DNA of 64,000 nt from Zeus faber. Its lineage: Eukaryota > Chordata > Actinopteri > Zeiformes > Zeidae. The notes beneath the pieces are model-generated. The model saw nothing but the letters and a program-made list of their open reading frames with translations. It was not told the DNA's origin and did no database searches. The position numbers and the translations under genes are program-made. Where the stretch lies: assembly GCA_960531495.1 (NCBI GenBank), contig OY482863.1, forward strand, positions 7,939,000-8,002,999, given 5' to 3'. How positions within the stretch are numbered: position 1 is the first letter of the stretch; every line of letters begins with the position of its first letter. This document shows, one piece after another, positions 1 through 24,100 of the stretch.

Positions 1-1389
1 ATAAAACATCAAACGGGAGCTTGACTAGCATTTTTGCAAGCGTGAGTATCATACCCGATGGCTGTATCTGTTAGCTACAGGCCAAATAGTCGCTTTACAA
101 CTTTCGCAGTCAGCGTTCTCACCAGGTCCTTGAGGTGCTTGAAGCGCTTGAATTTCAACCTCTGGAATTGAAATAGCGGAATTCCTTGATAATAGCCCCA
201 GTTGTGCTGAAGTGGTGGAAAGTGCTCGAAAAATAAACCTAGTTTTCACGTGATTGAAAAACTGTGATATTCCCCTGGTTTTGTTATTCAAATCGAGATG
301 TAGCCCATGCGACCCATTTTAGCCTTTTTTATTTTTTGTCTGCCCTCGAGAACGACGCCATCCGCGAACGATTAACTAGTGGACTTGTTCTCTGATAGTA
401 CGTTAGCGCTAACACGGCTCTAGTCTCCCGTTGAAAGCGCTCCAGAGCAGCGAGCAGTGCTGTGTTCACAGGGTCGGAAATCTGTAAGGCATTTGGGAAG
501 TGATGCGTTCAGGGGAACTCGGAAAACCATGGACTACCACCATAAGTATATTTCCGACCTTTTTTCACCATACATGTGTTTGCATCCCTGTACAGTTAAC
601 TAAAACAAAACTAAAAAGTTAAACATTTTGGTTCAAACTCGACAGAAAAAAAATCAAAATCTAACAAACGATATTATGTACTTACAAAAAAAACTAAAAT
701 AAAAATATACAGGAAATGTCTCAAGTTTTTTTTTTTTTTTTTCTCGTTTATTTATTTTTTCCTTTAAAGATGTTTTTGTCAAATGTGTCAACATATAGCC
801 ATTACAGTACAATAACCAGTTCTAATCTCTGAAGACAGCATAATTAATGAGCATGGCTCAGACTTCATCTGGTGGAGAGCTACTTTTAAATGGAAAGTTG
901 CAAATTAGAATTTACCATTGTTATCAGCGGGGGGACAAACAGGACTGTTGAGATTCGTATTGTCTGTGTGGCGAGCATGTACTGTACATGTTGGTGTCAG
1001 AGAGACAGAGACGCAGGCTAAGTGCGATCAGACCAAGTGTGACCAGAGGAGTAGTGTTAACACAGCTCTTCTGTCTCGACTTTGGTGTTTTCTTCCCCTC
1101 TGAAGTTTCAAATTCTGTAAACTCTCAGATAAACCACAAACTGAATAATTTTGTTCCGTTACTGTTAAAGCTTTTAAACATTCTTTTATGTCACATTTTC
1201 ATTATTAAGCTGACATATGACTGCATAGTATGTTAATTACTCAAAATATATGGTGACTAAAAATGGCAACCGTATTTTCAGTTTTGGCGACCAAAAGCTG
1301 ATGCCTGGTTTCCAGACTGGCAACCACTTTTAAAAGCTAGTGTTGAGCCTCGGAAAAAAATAAAATAAAAACACGTTGCCTCATAGCCT
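1..1389. other. No gene recognised; flank of transposon remains
   Basis: The sequence is AT-rich with poly-T at about 727-742. An 80-codon minus-strand frame (49-291) contains CESCKATIWPVANRYSHRV but I cannot assign it to a family. No rnpc3 N-terminal RRM exon was seen here. Confidence 0.4.
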
Positions 1390-3230
1390 CCTTCCTAGTA
1401 AGATGCATGTTTTTCTTTGCAAAGATGAGCATCTCTGCCTTGTTGCAGCCCAGTATATTTCTCTTCTCATCCAAGATGTGACACGCAGAGCTGAACAGCC
1501 GCTCACTGTCTGTGCTGTTCCATGGAGCACAAAGGTGTTTGCTTGCTATTTGTGCCAGTGCTGGAAAACGGAGGTGTTTACTTCTCCAATATCGGTCTCA
1601 TTTCTGGGAATGGGGGGCCTCTGCAAAGAAACCATCCAGTTGCTGAAATGCCCTCGTCCTGAGCTTTTCTGGTCCCTTTTCCTACACAATCTCCTCAAAC
1701 ACGTCATGCAGAGTGCATGTCATGCCCTGTCCGTTCATGCCCTCTTGATCTGTGGGTGATCAGCTCTCTCTCTACCGTGCGTCTCATCTCCAGCACCAGC
1801 AGCAGGCCTATCCATCAGCTGCATGTCAAGTGTTGCTTGTGCACCTTGTTCAACATCCTTATCAAAGCGGCGGTCCTTATATCTGGGATCCAGTGAGGTT
1901 GCAGTGCAGAAAATGGCATCAGACTCGATTTGATCAAAACATTTGTTTACAGCCTCTACTAATGCAGCCTTTTTTTGTTTTAACACCATGGTCTGTTTCA
2001 GCCTCCTTGCTTAAATGGAGGTCTCAGCATATACCTCTGATGACCTGACTTCTCTTGTCAGTATTTCAAACGGGGAGAGAAGTGTGATAAAGTTTTCAAC
2101 TAATCCCCACTTGTGCGCAGTAAGGGTTGCAGGGAGGTCGTGGTCTGCACGATATGTAGCATGTGCGCCTTGATCGTCTTGAGATTTCATTGTGCCTTGC
2201 ACAGATTCAAGGCACCCCATGCCAAACGCAGCAAAGCAGCCCCAAAACATAACCGAGTGTTCTTTTCTTTGAAAGCTTAATTTTTTTGTCTGTGAACATA
2301 GAGCTGATGTGACTTGCCAAAAAGCTCCAGTTTTGACTCATCTGTCCAAAGGACATTCTCCCAGAAGCATTGTGGCTTGTCAATATGCATTTTAGCAAAT
2401 TCCAGTCTGGCCTTTTTATGTTTTTCTTTCAAAAGTGGAGTCCTCCTGGGTCTTCTTCTGTATGGCCCACTGTCACTCAAAAAGTGACGGAAGGTGCGAT
2501 CAGACACTGATGTACCTTGGAGGTTTAGCTTGTACCTCTTTGGAAGTTGTCCTTGGCTCTTTTTCTACCATTTGCGCTGGCCTTCTGTTCAATCTGGGGT
2601 TGATTTTTGCAACTGGCTACCATCCAAACTCCATATATCAGTTGTAAAACTGATGGCAGGAATCTCACAAGCCAGTAGCACATGAAGGCGCGTGTGGCCA
2701 CAATGTTTTACATTCCGGGGAGACGCCAGCAAAATGACGACAACTGAGCAGTGCGAGGCTCCGTATACGCCACCAGGCTCCGAAACCCCATGTGTTCAGA
2801 TTGGTCATCTAATGTGATGAACTCCATCACCTTGTTAGTGATCCCTTAACTTTGGCACTGTCCGTGGGGATTTTTTCCCTTTCTCAAATGCTGTGGTTAC
2901 CAACTGAGTCTTGCTGATGGTGCTTTTGCATTCTTGTTGTCCAGTTTATTTCTCAGTTTTTCTTTATTTTTTCTATCAGCTTTCAGGTAATTATTGTATG
3001 TCTGCTCATCAAATGGCTGAGGAGATTTTATGTGTTAAAATTATTGGTTGTAGTACCTCCTCTTAAAATGTCACTGGAAAATGTCTGCCAAACTATATAT
3101 CACTGATCACATCTGCATATGGCTGATCTTTCTCCGAGACAGTGAAACAGTGAAATACTCCCACACGGGCCATTGCCCTCTGTGTGTTATGGGTGGTATT
3201 ATAGTACCACCTATTGGAGGTTCTCCGAAT
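1390..3230 (-). pseudogene. Decayed hAT-family (ZBED-like) transposase
   Basis: Read on the minus strand, the pieces run in transposase order. A BED-finger-like VWEYFTVS lies near 3150. A middle part with LTAHKWGLVENFITLLSPFE lies near 2060-2140. TATSLDPRYKDRRFD is near 1865-1910. The C-terminal hATC dimerisation block near 1440-1550 has KHLCAPWNSTDSERLFSSA. The frame is broken repeatedly and a Tc1 fragment lies in the middle, so this is a dead copy. hAT enzymes cut and paste DNA; this one cannot be active. Confidence 0.75.
2176..2700 (-). mobile_element. Tc1-like transposase fragment inside the hAT copy
   Basis: The minus strand encodes recognisable Tc1 segments: RRRPRRTPLLKEKHKKARLE, then WENVLWTDESKLELFG with the first catalytic Asp of the DDE triad in WTDES, then VMFWGCFAA-like and GCLESVQGTMKSQD. 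Frameshifts separate the parts. After MKSQD the sequence changes abruptly to hAT coding, so the second Asp and the Glu are absent. This is a truncated fragment. Confidence 0.8.
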
Positions 3231-3744
3231 CTGCTGCTGGGTAAGCTTCTGTTGTCAAACCGCAAGTAAAAAAAAAAAAATTATAATAATAACTAAAAAT
3301 ATTTTTTTATTTTGATGACGCAGTGGTGCTTTTTCTTCTTTACTCCCTCTTTGGATTTTCTAGTAATTTGTGTGTGTGTGTGTGTGTGTGTATTCTTTAT
3401 ACGTTTACACCATGCTGCATGCTGAAAATCAGCGGCAGAATGGCAATGCACGGAGCTTTACGTTAGTGATGGGAATTCCAACTGTTTTATTGAGCCAGAT
3501 CATTTGGCTCAGCTCAGTGTAAAACAAACATGGAGCAACTTGGTGCTGTAGGGCGCATTGGATGGATTATTGTACAACATTTGCCCGTCTGGTAGCGCGC
3601 CGCGACATGAGGTGGGGATGACGACTGAGCCGAACCCAAGCAGCTTTTTGTTTGCTGATCTTGTTTTAGTTCAAGGCTTTAGTTCAAGGTTTCAGTGAAT
3701 TAAAGTTGACATCTTCAATTTTGTAAATAAGTTGGATTAGCTAC
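3231..3744. other. Between transposon fragments; no gene
   Basis: It holds a poly-A stretch, a short GT repeat (about 3369-3390) and the ~50-bp module 3319-3375 that recurs before the long GT repeat at 12165. Nothing coding was seen. Confidence 0.4.
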
Positions 3745-4165
3745 AACATTAAAACCACTGACAGGTGAAGTGAATAACATTGCTCATCTCATTCCAGTGG
3801 CACCTGTCATAGGTGGGATATATTAGGCAGCAAGGGAACAGTCAGTTCATGACGTTGACGTGTTGGAAGCAGGAAAAATTGGCAAGCGTAAGGATCTGAG
3901 TGACCTTGACAAGGACCAAATTGTGATGTCTAGACGACTGGGTCGTTCGCTCGTGTAGGGCTACACAGGCAATTGGGACATTAGCCAAGAAGTGGTATCG
4001 TCATCCAGTTCAATGAGGCCGCTGACTCCATGTGGTGATTTGAAGATTGGGCATTCTCCAAAACGACAGGTCTTGTGGGGTGTTCGGTATGCAGTGGTTA
4101 GTACCTACCAAAAGTGGCCCAAGGAAGGACAACCGGTGAACCGGCGACAGAAAACATCGTTATCA
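3745..4165 (+). mobile_element. Tc1-like element fragment, 5' part
   Basis: The stretch from ACATTAAAACCACTGACAGG to CCGGTGAACCGGCGACAG matches a common teleost Tc1-like element as I know it. The encoded pieces include GKRKDLSDLDKDQIVMSRRL and, after about 100 bp of disrupted sequence, YAVVSTYQKWPKEGQPVNRR, the N-terminal DNA-binding part of the transposase. The catalytic domain is missing. Confidence 0.7.
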
Positions 4166-5878
4166 AGATATGAATATATCCTATATATTCCTATATCAGG
4201 AACCGGTGTGCGCTTACTGCACACCAGCAGACCACTGTCTGGAGGAGGGAACAAAAAAAACTCCACTTAAATTCTCTAATACCTCTTTTCCACTGCGGAC
4301 TTTGGCACATAATTAGACAGGAATATCCATTCATCCATATTCCATCATTTCATATCCGATTTAGAAACTAAAATCAGAAGTTATTGAATTTTCTTCCCAC
4401 ATGCGGGACCATGAAATGCTATGAGTGTCGGGACAGCTCTGCGCACGTGGAGCAGAGAACCCCCACACTCTGCGCCAGTCTCCGAGCCGCTCCAGAACCA
4501 CCTCAAGCCGGCATCCGAACAGGAGGAGCGTCCCTGCTGCCGAAGCACTGGGCCCGATGTGTGTGCACGGGTTAATTTGACATTTTTCACATGAAAGAAT
4601 ATTAAAGAAATTCACATATCTGTGGTCGTCGTCTATTCAGACAATGCTCAGACAATGTTCACAATGAGGTTTAGCAGAACACACAGTCACAACAACCAGA
4701 GGGAAAAACATCATAGTAATTTTTTATTTTTTTTTTACACGCAATGCAAGAACACTTGAACGACTAGTTTATACACAGAGAACACTACAAATCAATAATA
4801 GTTAATAATAAATCCAAAACCGCTCACAGGGAGGGAGAGGCCCCTCCCTCTCCGCTCCCGCTGTGATCGATTCAGGGCGGGGGGTTAGTTTCAGAACACT
4901 ATAAACTGCACTTCTACTACTACTACTACTACACAGTTTCAATGCTCAGATTTTTCTTGGCAGATTTGAAAAATAAATAAATAAAAATAAAATGTCTGTC
5001 ATTGATGCTAATCAGCGTTCAATGGAGTCGATCAATTAGCATTGACGAGTTAATCGTCAATCTGTCCAGCCACACACACACACACACACACACCCACACA
5101 CACCCACACCCTCCTCCTTTGGGCCTTTCTGCAGCCGGGGCTAGTTGAGCCAGAGGGATCTGAAAGCCCCAGTCAGGGGCTGTCAGCGGCCCCGTGTCCA
5201 ATTAGAGGGCCAGGCAGGTCCCCGCCGGCTCCCAGCAGCCTGACAAGCCGTCTGTCCTGCCGCTCGCCAACAGCAGGTGGTCTTTGATACCCCTTGCTCC
5301 GAGGGCCTGTGCGACTCCAGCAAAGTAATCAAATCTCCTTCCACTTGGTTTAAAAAAAAAAAACAACAAAAAAAAAAACAAGGAAACAAAACAAAGTGCA
5401 GCAGCATTCCCCGGCGTTGGATTCAACCTGGGTCCTTCGTCCTCTTCGTCATCGTTTTCAGACTTTCTTGGGGGGGTCTGTAAAACCGCCTTCCACTGAC
5501 CGGAGGCTGCGATTAACGATTCTCTCCATCATCCAAATTGTTAGATATGTTGAATTGGAGTTAAATTAAATTAGGACCCCCCCCCCCCTCCCGATGGACA
5601 CAGCTTGTTCCTGCCTGCGTGTCCCACCAGGCGGGAACAAGCCGTGTACAACGCTGATGCGGCTGTTTATTTTCATTTGTTTTTATGTTTTACGTTTGCT
5701 TTCTTGCGTTTGAAGGAACGCTCCAGAGCCTGCTTACATATTCATGTGTCCCCGTTATTTTGACAGATTCCGGTAGGCGCGCTCGCATGGTGTACGGGGG
5801 TATTGTTTGTATTCCTTTGCCAACCCTGCCTTACCTTTTCTCTCTCCGTCTCTCCAATCCCCCCCCCGTTCTCTCCAG
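4166..5878. other. Sequence upstream of the first visible rnpc3 exon
   Basis: This is presumably intron. A GC-rich block at 4395-4575 is open in both directions without a recognised product. A block at 5010-5300 is GC-rich and non-repetitive apart from a CA repeat (about 5072-5106). No RRM1-coding exon was found. A pyrimidine-rich tract leads to the acceptor at 5878. Confidence 0.45.
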
Positions 5879-18417
<12,539 letters not shown>

Positions 18418-19064
18418 GCCCGACAGGTGGGAGAAGTGAATCTGCCGTGCCTTCGCACCTGCATGCAAACGTCCGTCTGCGATTTCAAGCCGAATACCCT
18501 TTTGTAACGGTGCTTTTATTATTATTATTTTATTATTTTATTTTATTTTTACACTTTATTTATTCAAGATACGGTCCCTTGATAGCGTGCTCCGACAGCC
18601 TCGTTGTGTATCCTTGTTCTGGCATATCCTTTGGAAGTGTGATTATTGGAATCTCTTTGTGTGCGTGTGTGTGCGTGTGTGTGCGTGCGTGTGTGTGTGT
18701 GTGTGTGTGTGGTCGCGGCGACTTGATTTGATCCTGATCCACCAAAATCATATTGTCGTTCTGGCTCAAAAGGATCAAGCAGCTTGCTGAGGACATCTTG
18801 CTCAGCCTTTCATTTCTTTTTCATTTTTCTTTGTCATGGACACTCTTGTGTTCTTGCGTTTATTTCACTTTTAATCGTTTTTAAGGTTTCGAAGACGTCT
18901 TTTTTTTTTTTAACGTTTTCCAATCGTCTTGACTGTGTCTTCTACTCTGTCTGGCTCCGAATCACAGGGGGACTCGACTCACGGGAAATTGTCAGAAGTG
19001 GTTTTTTTTTGTTGTTGTTGTTTTTTGTTTGTTTGTTTGCCCCCCCCCCTTCCTCCGGTGTTTC
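18418..19064 (+). other. rnpc3: rnpc3 3' UTR and flank
   Basis: No further coding sequence follows the stop. I see no AATAAA or ATTAAA between the stop and the USSE, so the cleavage site for a short 3' UTR is not obvious. The stretch holds a T/A-rich tract (18510-18565), the USSE, a GT/GC microsatellite (about 18658-18711), and T-, TTG- and C-rich runs before the AATAAA at 19065. Confidence 0.6.
18608..18632 (+). promoter_or_regulatory. rnpc3: USSE: U11 snRNP-binding splicing enhancer in the rnpc3 3' region
   Basis: Two U12-type 5' splice-site motifs lie in tandem: GTATCCTT at 18608-18615 and ATATCCTTT at 18624-18632, starting 16 bp apart and 191 bp beyond the stop codon. Known biology: in U11-48K and U11/U12-65K genes such twin sites bind U11 snRNPs and, in 65K, switch from a productive short 3' UTR mRNA to long, nuclear-retained forms. 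Position, spacing and host gene all fit. Which splice sites it acts on here cannot be read directly. Candidates are the U12-type AG at 18348 or an AAG at 18566-18568 after a T-rich tract. Confidence 0.88.
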
Positions 19065-19070
19065 AATAAA
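19065..19070 (+). promoter_or_regulatory. Candidate polyadenylation signal AATAAA
   Basis: AATAAA lies about 650 bp past the rnpc3 stop, with a T-rich stretch about 20 bp downstream. It lies beyond the USSE, so it would serve a long 3' UTR form. Confidence 0.45.
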
Positions 19071-19120
19071 AGCTTCTGTTCAAACATTTTTTTGCGTCGC
19101 GGCTCGTATTTTGTTTGCAG

Positions 19121-19213
19121 ATCGCCCGCAGCCGGCAGCGTTCTTGTCGGGGCGGCCGAGCGGCGCCGCCTCGCCCACCCTCCGGCCCGGGCCACCCCGG
19201 GGAAGACGGGCGG
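19121..19213 (+). other. Exon-like GC-rich segment downstream of rnpc3
   Basis: A T-rich acceptor TTTTGTTTGCAG precedes 93 bp of CpG-rich sequence followed by GTACGT, a good U2-type donor. The segment is open in more than one frame but its translation resembles nothing I recognise. It could be a non-coding exon joined to long rnpc3 transcripts, the first trace of another gene, or chance. No coding function is claimed. Confidence 0.25.
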
Positions 19214-20615
19214 GTACGTACGGTGATGGAGCGGTATATGACAGGCAGATTGGATCGGCACCAGATGGCGGGGGAGGGGGGGGGGGGGGGGAGGACAGTC
19301 CCGAGACGGCGAGCAAACGAGCCGCTGTCTGCTCTGTAAAATTGCCGGAGTCGGGTTGGTTTACCTGCGCCGTATAATATCTGGCCGCCCCGTGACGTCG
19401 CCGTGGCGATGGACAAAAGACTCCAACAGAATGTATGAAACTGAACTGATTTTCTGCCTGTTGTTATACATGCACATTTCAGTGATGCATGTGCAGCCTG
19501 CTGTTAATATTTTATTGCAAGCTCGAATGAACGTTAAATTCCCTCCGAAACGTAGTGTCATTCATAGTTGGGTAAGTTTACTCAAGCTTGCTGTGAAGTA
19601 TCTGGTTCGCGCCCCCACAAGCAGGTCGACGGAGGATTGTTCCTTCATTTGAAATATTTTCACCCGGGTTTTTTTTACCTTGTACCGCATGTGTCCGGCT
19701 GTTGCCGACGGTAATGGTTTGTGCGTGCGCCCTCCTGTGTCAGTGCGTGTGTGTTTTTGAGAACGCATGCTCACTTCTAGTACAGGCTGGTAGCCACTGC
19801 TAAACAGGAAAAAACTAAACGGTATGGACTATAAACCGCCGGAAATGATAATAACGCTCATCATCATCATCATCGTCATGGTGGTCACTCGGGGTCGTGT
19901 GTGACTGTCCTCCTCCTTGGTCTTCGTGTCTGATTATTTCTATTTTGGATGCATACATTTATGGGTATCGTTCTGCGGCTGCGATCGAGATGTGTTTTCT
20001 GATCAGTTCTCACTGGCAATAGAAGCCATTCTAATCACTAGCATTAATTATTCATATTTAATGATATGAGCGATATAATGAATAAATTATTATATAATAT
20101 ATGGTATAATATGAATTCAGATACTCGACTGGATGCGGTGGCAAGTTTTTGTGGACTACTTTTTTTTTTTTTTTTTTTTTTTAAACTGTATTTTGTAAAA
20201 AGCTACACAGGTACTCGTCACCGAACGACCGAGTTCCGTTCCCACAGGCAGGTCGTAAAGGAAACTGGTCGATAAGCGAGGACCCGTGTTATTTCACGGT
20301 AAGGGGGCGTGGCTGGTATATACAGTGTATAAAGTGTATATATCGTGTATATGGCATATAAAGGGTGACGCGCGATGAGACGCTTGACGCTGCACAATAC
20401 AGACGGGTCGGAGAGCTGGTTGTTAAACGGGCAGGTCGCTAAGTGAGGAGCACCTGTAATATATACGTAATAACTTGGAGCAGCAACTTCATCACTGGAC
20501 CAACTGCGCCGAGTGGCACCACCGCGTCTACCATCACTTTTTGACGCCTTACTGCTTGTGGCCAATGAGGAACGTGGATTCAAGGATGTAATAAATATTC
20601 ATGAGGGTGACATCC
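19214..20615. other. Intergenic, no gene recognised
   Basis: It holds a G run (19267-19291), a CAT repeat (about 19859-19878), a poly-T run (20160-20182) and TATA-rich low-complexity sequence. Short open frames here do not resemble known proteins. Confidence 0.5.
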
Positions 20616-21190
20616 ATGTTGTAGTTGTGATGCTAGCTGTATGTTGTAGTTGTGATGCTAGCTGTATGTGGTAGTTGTGATGCTAGCTGTATGTGGTAGT
20701 TGTGATGCTAGCTGTATGTGGCAGTTGTGATGCTAGCTGTATGTGGTAGTTGTGATGCTAGCTGTATGTGGTAGTTGTGATGCTAGCTGTATGTGGTAGT
20801 TGTGATGCTAGCTGTATGTGGCAGTTGTGATGCTAGCTGTATGTGGTAGTTGTGATGCTAGCTGTATGTGGTAGTTGTGATGCTAGCTGTATGTGGTAGT
20901 TGTGATGCTAGCTGTATGTGGTAGTTGTGATGCTAGCTGTATGTGGCAGTTGTGATGCTGGCTGTATGTGGCAGTTGTGATGCTGGCTGTATGTTGTAGT
21001 TGTGATGCTAGCTGTATGTTGTAGTTGTGATGCTAGCTGTATTTTGTAGTTGTGATGCTAGCTGTATGTTGTAGTTGTGATGCTGGCTGTATGTTGTAGT
21101 TGTGATGCTGGCTGTATGTTGTAGTTGTGATGCCGGCTGTATTTTGTAGTTGTGATGCTAGCTGTATGTTGTAGTTGTGATGCTGGCTGT
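20616..21190 (+). repeat. 25-bp minisatellite, 23 units
   Basis: The unit is ATGTKGYAGTTGTGATGCT plus RGCTGT, in 23 head-to-tail copies without indels, followed by a broken 24th. Variants at unit positions 5, 7 and 20 show a higher-order pattern: 20716-20815 and 20816-20915 are identical four-unit blocks. The minus strand stays open through the array because 25 bp rotates through all frames. Confidence 0.97.
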
Positions 21191-24100
21191 ATGTTGTAGT
21201 TGTAGCGATGGTCAGTGATGGTGAGTGATCTTTTATGAACGACGTTCTCTTCCCACCTCCGGCGACAAAGGCCTCCTGCGGTACGAGCTGGAGAAGGTGC
21301 AAACCAACGAGCGTGTTCATGGTGATGTGGGAAAGCTGAGCCCTCTCCACCGTTAGTTTGATTGACGAATTAAACAAATAAACAGCCTGAGAGTCTTCAT
21401 TTTTCATCTCCATTTTGGTAATCTCTTGTGGAACGGGACCCCGGAAGATGACGGGTTTGATTCACCGACCTGCGGTCAGCCTCAGGTCATTGTGGCCGCG
21501 CGGGTGGACCAGGACCTGGGCAGCATTCCCAGTGCGTTTCAACGGCCTAACAGCTGGGTTTGGAGACTGACTGACTGACCGACCGACCGACTAATCATCC
21601 AGTCATTTCCTGTGCCGTTGATATCTACCCGCTGTGTTCTGCTCATCTCTGCAGCCGGGGCGGGGGGAGACGGGCCGCGATCCTTTCCAGATGTGGCAGG
21701 GACGCCGCCGCCGCCTGACGAGGGACACCCCCCCGGAGGCGCGGAGCCGCACCGCTCTGCACCAGCGGTCACACTCTCGTGCCGTCTGGCCTTAAGCTCG
21801 CGTAGTGAAACACAATACTATTTTGGAAATGCGTGTTATTTCACTCATGCTGAGGGAGGCCGTTCATGGGGCTTCGTGAAGCTCTTTGACGCTGTTTTGT
21901 GATGAAGGGCTAAATAAATAAACCTGACTTCACATCGATTAAAACAAATATATATATATATTTATTTATATATATATATATTTAAATCATACGCTTTGAG
22001 TCTTTTTCAAAATGAAAGGCAAATGGTATTAGTTTGGGCGTGCATTGATCCTAAAGGTAGTGTCACGTAGTGGATCCCTTCACTATCCCTCATGCGGTTG
22101 CAGCAGTGCAGCCTGGTTCCTCAGCCCTGACCCTCACCAGGGTTTGGAAGGCCGCTTGATCAACGGGGAAGTCACTCCTACAGGTTCCAGATCAATAAAG
22201 GTCATACACACTACGCGCCGTGCAGCGCCGTGTCGCCGCATATTCCCCCCATGACACCGGATCCATTCTCTCGACACCAAGAATCACGTTTTCGTCTGCG
22301 TTCGGAGCGACGCCGCCTCCCCCCTTTGTGAGGCGCGCGGGGAAGCAGGTTTTCCTCCGTTACGTCTGAACACGTTAACCCGGCGAAGGGCTTCATTCCG
22401 ACCCTGACCTCATTCATCTCATCTCAGTCAGGACTCAACTATTATGCATTGAACAGAATATGACTTAATCTATCATAGGGAATATTACCGTGTGTATCCC
22501 AGCGGGGAGGTTCTCCCAAAATAATATGGGGATACTGGTCTGGCCTTTTTTCTCTGAATGGCCTATTCAATTCAAGCTCGCGTGAGAATTGGGATTTAGG
22601 GTCACACCCTCATTATGAACTTCATTCACAAACATGTGACTGGGTATAAATATCTGTGTACCCATCAGCCGTCGCACTGAGGGTGATGGGTTGCGTTGTC
22701 ACAGTTTACCTATGTCAATTGCAAAGCCCTGAATTATATGTTTCGGCCATTTTAAGCGGCGACCTCTATTGACACCACCACCCCCCTAAAAGAACACGTC
22801 CAGAACTGTCCAAAACCCTTGACCTTACTTTGGTTCAAAGGTCAATATCTCAGTTTAGGGTCGGCTGAAATCTCTCAAACGCACGTTCATCTACGAGGGG
22901 AGTTTTGTTCTTTGACAAGGTAAAAACAAAAATCTGATTTCATCCCATTTGGAATGTGGATGGTGTTGCACTCCACACCTGGCACCCCACTGCCGCGGAG
23001 GGGTGGGGGTTTTGTTTGGCTTCTGTCATAGAACAAAGCCAAACACCAACCAACACCGTGGAGCTGAGTGGAGCGCTGCGCCGCCTGTCGTCATCTGCCT
23101 GGTGTAACATCTCAGTGAGTCCCAAAAATCTAATGTCCTCTTCTTCTGAAGAGATATTGTAATGCATATGTATCCCCCCTTCTAACAACCAAAACAATAC
23201 AGGATCATCAATTGTAGTGTGTTCCCATCTAGTGGTAGGACTGGTAACATTACAAGCGGACACTGATCTGGAAATGATTGTTTTTAATATTGAACGGGAT
23301 GAACTGTTTTGTTTTTTTGTTTTTTTTGCACTTCAGGTGAAGCCGTAACTTCATATTCTGGCTCGTGGCTGCAGTGGCCGGGATCAGAAACAGCCAAAAA
23401 GCTGCTCTACCAGTTCCAAGCCGGATAGAAGAAGATAAACCAAGTGCACCAAGAAGAATTAAACACACACAGGCGGGTACAGGGCAAGACATCTCGACGT
23501 AGTTCAACCGACAATCAGAATGAAGAGGCAGGGACAGAAATGAAATTTGTGTGGATGTGCTGCGCATATTTGTGTGGATGGAGTGACGCTGTCAGATAAA
23601 TATGCAGAAGGGGGAAAATATAAGTCTGGTGGCAAGTATTCAATACATACAGTCAGATACAAGGCAAGACACTGTACTTGACATCGGTCAAACAAGGTTC
23701 AGATTTAAGGAAGAGAAACAAGTGTTGTGGTGAAATATAGCAAGGCTGAGGTTAACAGATTAACCACAATAAACTGAGATTAAAACCAAAATGGCAGGAA
23801 GGATGGGATAGAGATTATTGGACAATGGTGGAGCGACCCGGCTGTGACATTTTACCAGAAAGTGACACGCTAACACATCGATTATTTTGACGTGAGCACA
23901 TTGTCTCCGACACGTCATTTGCGCTTTTGCCTTTCAAGTGCGGCCGCGTCGCCCCCCCCCCCCCCCGCCTACGTAACATCCGGCTGTGATTCTGTCGCCG
24001 AGGCCGGCAAAAGCTTAACGTCTTTGAACTTTGCACGGCAAATGCTGCGTAGCGTTTGCCATGGCCGATGTTCTCTGCACCGCCTGTCGTCATGCTCCGG

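Noticed and set aside
4361..4615. GC-rich block with open frames on both strands
   Set aside because: I tested it as a possible RRM1 exon of rnpc3; no RNP1/RNP2-like residues in any frame.
5130..5280. Acceptor-like CTGCAG with an open frame after it, just upstream of rnpc3
   Set aside because: The translation has no similarity to the rnpc3 linker and there is no matching donor in phase; treated as intron.
21033..21413. 126-codon frame with regular Gln/His/Asn/Tyr repeats
   Set aside because: It is produced by the 25-bp minisatellite, whose unit length leaves this strand open in rotation; no start context or family match.
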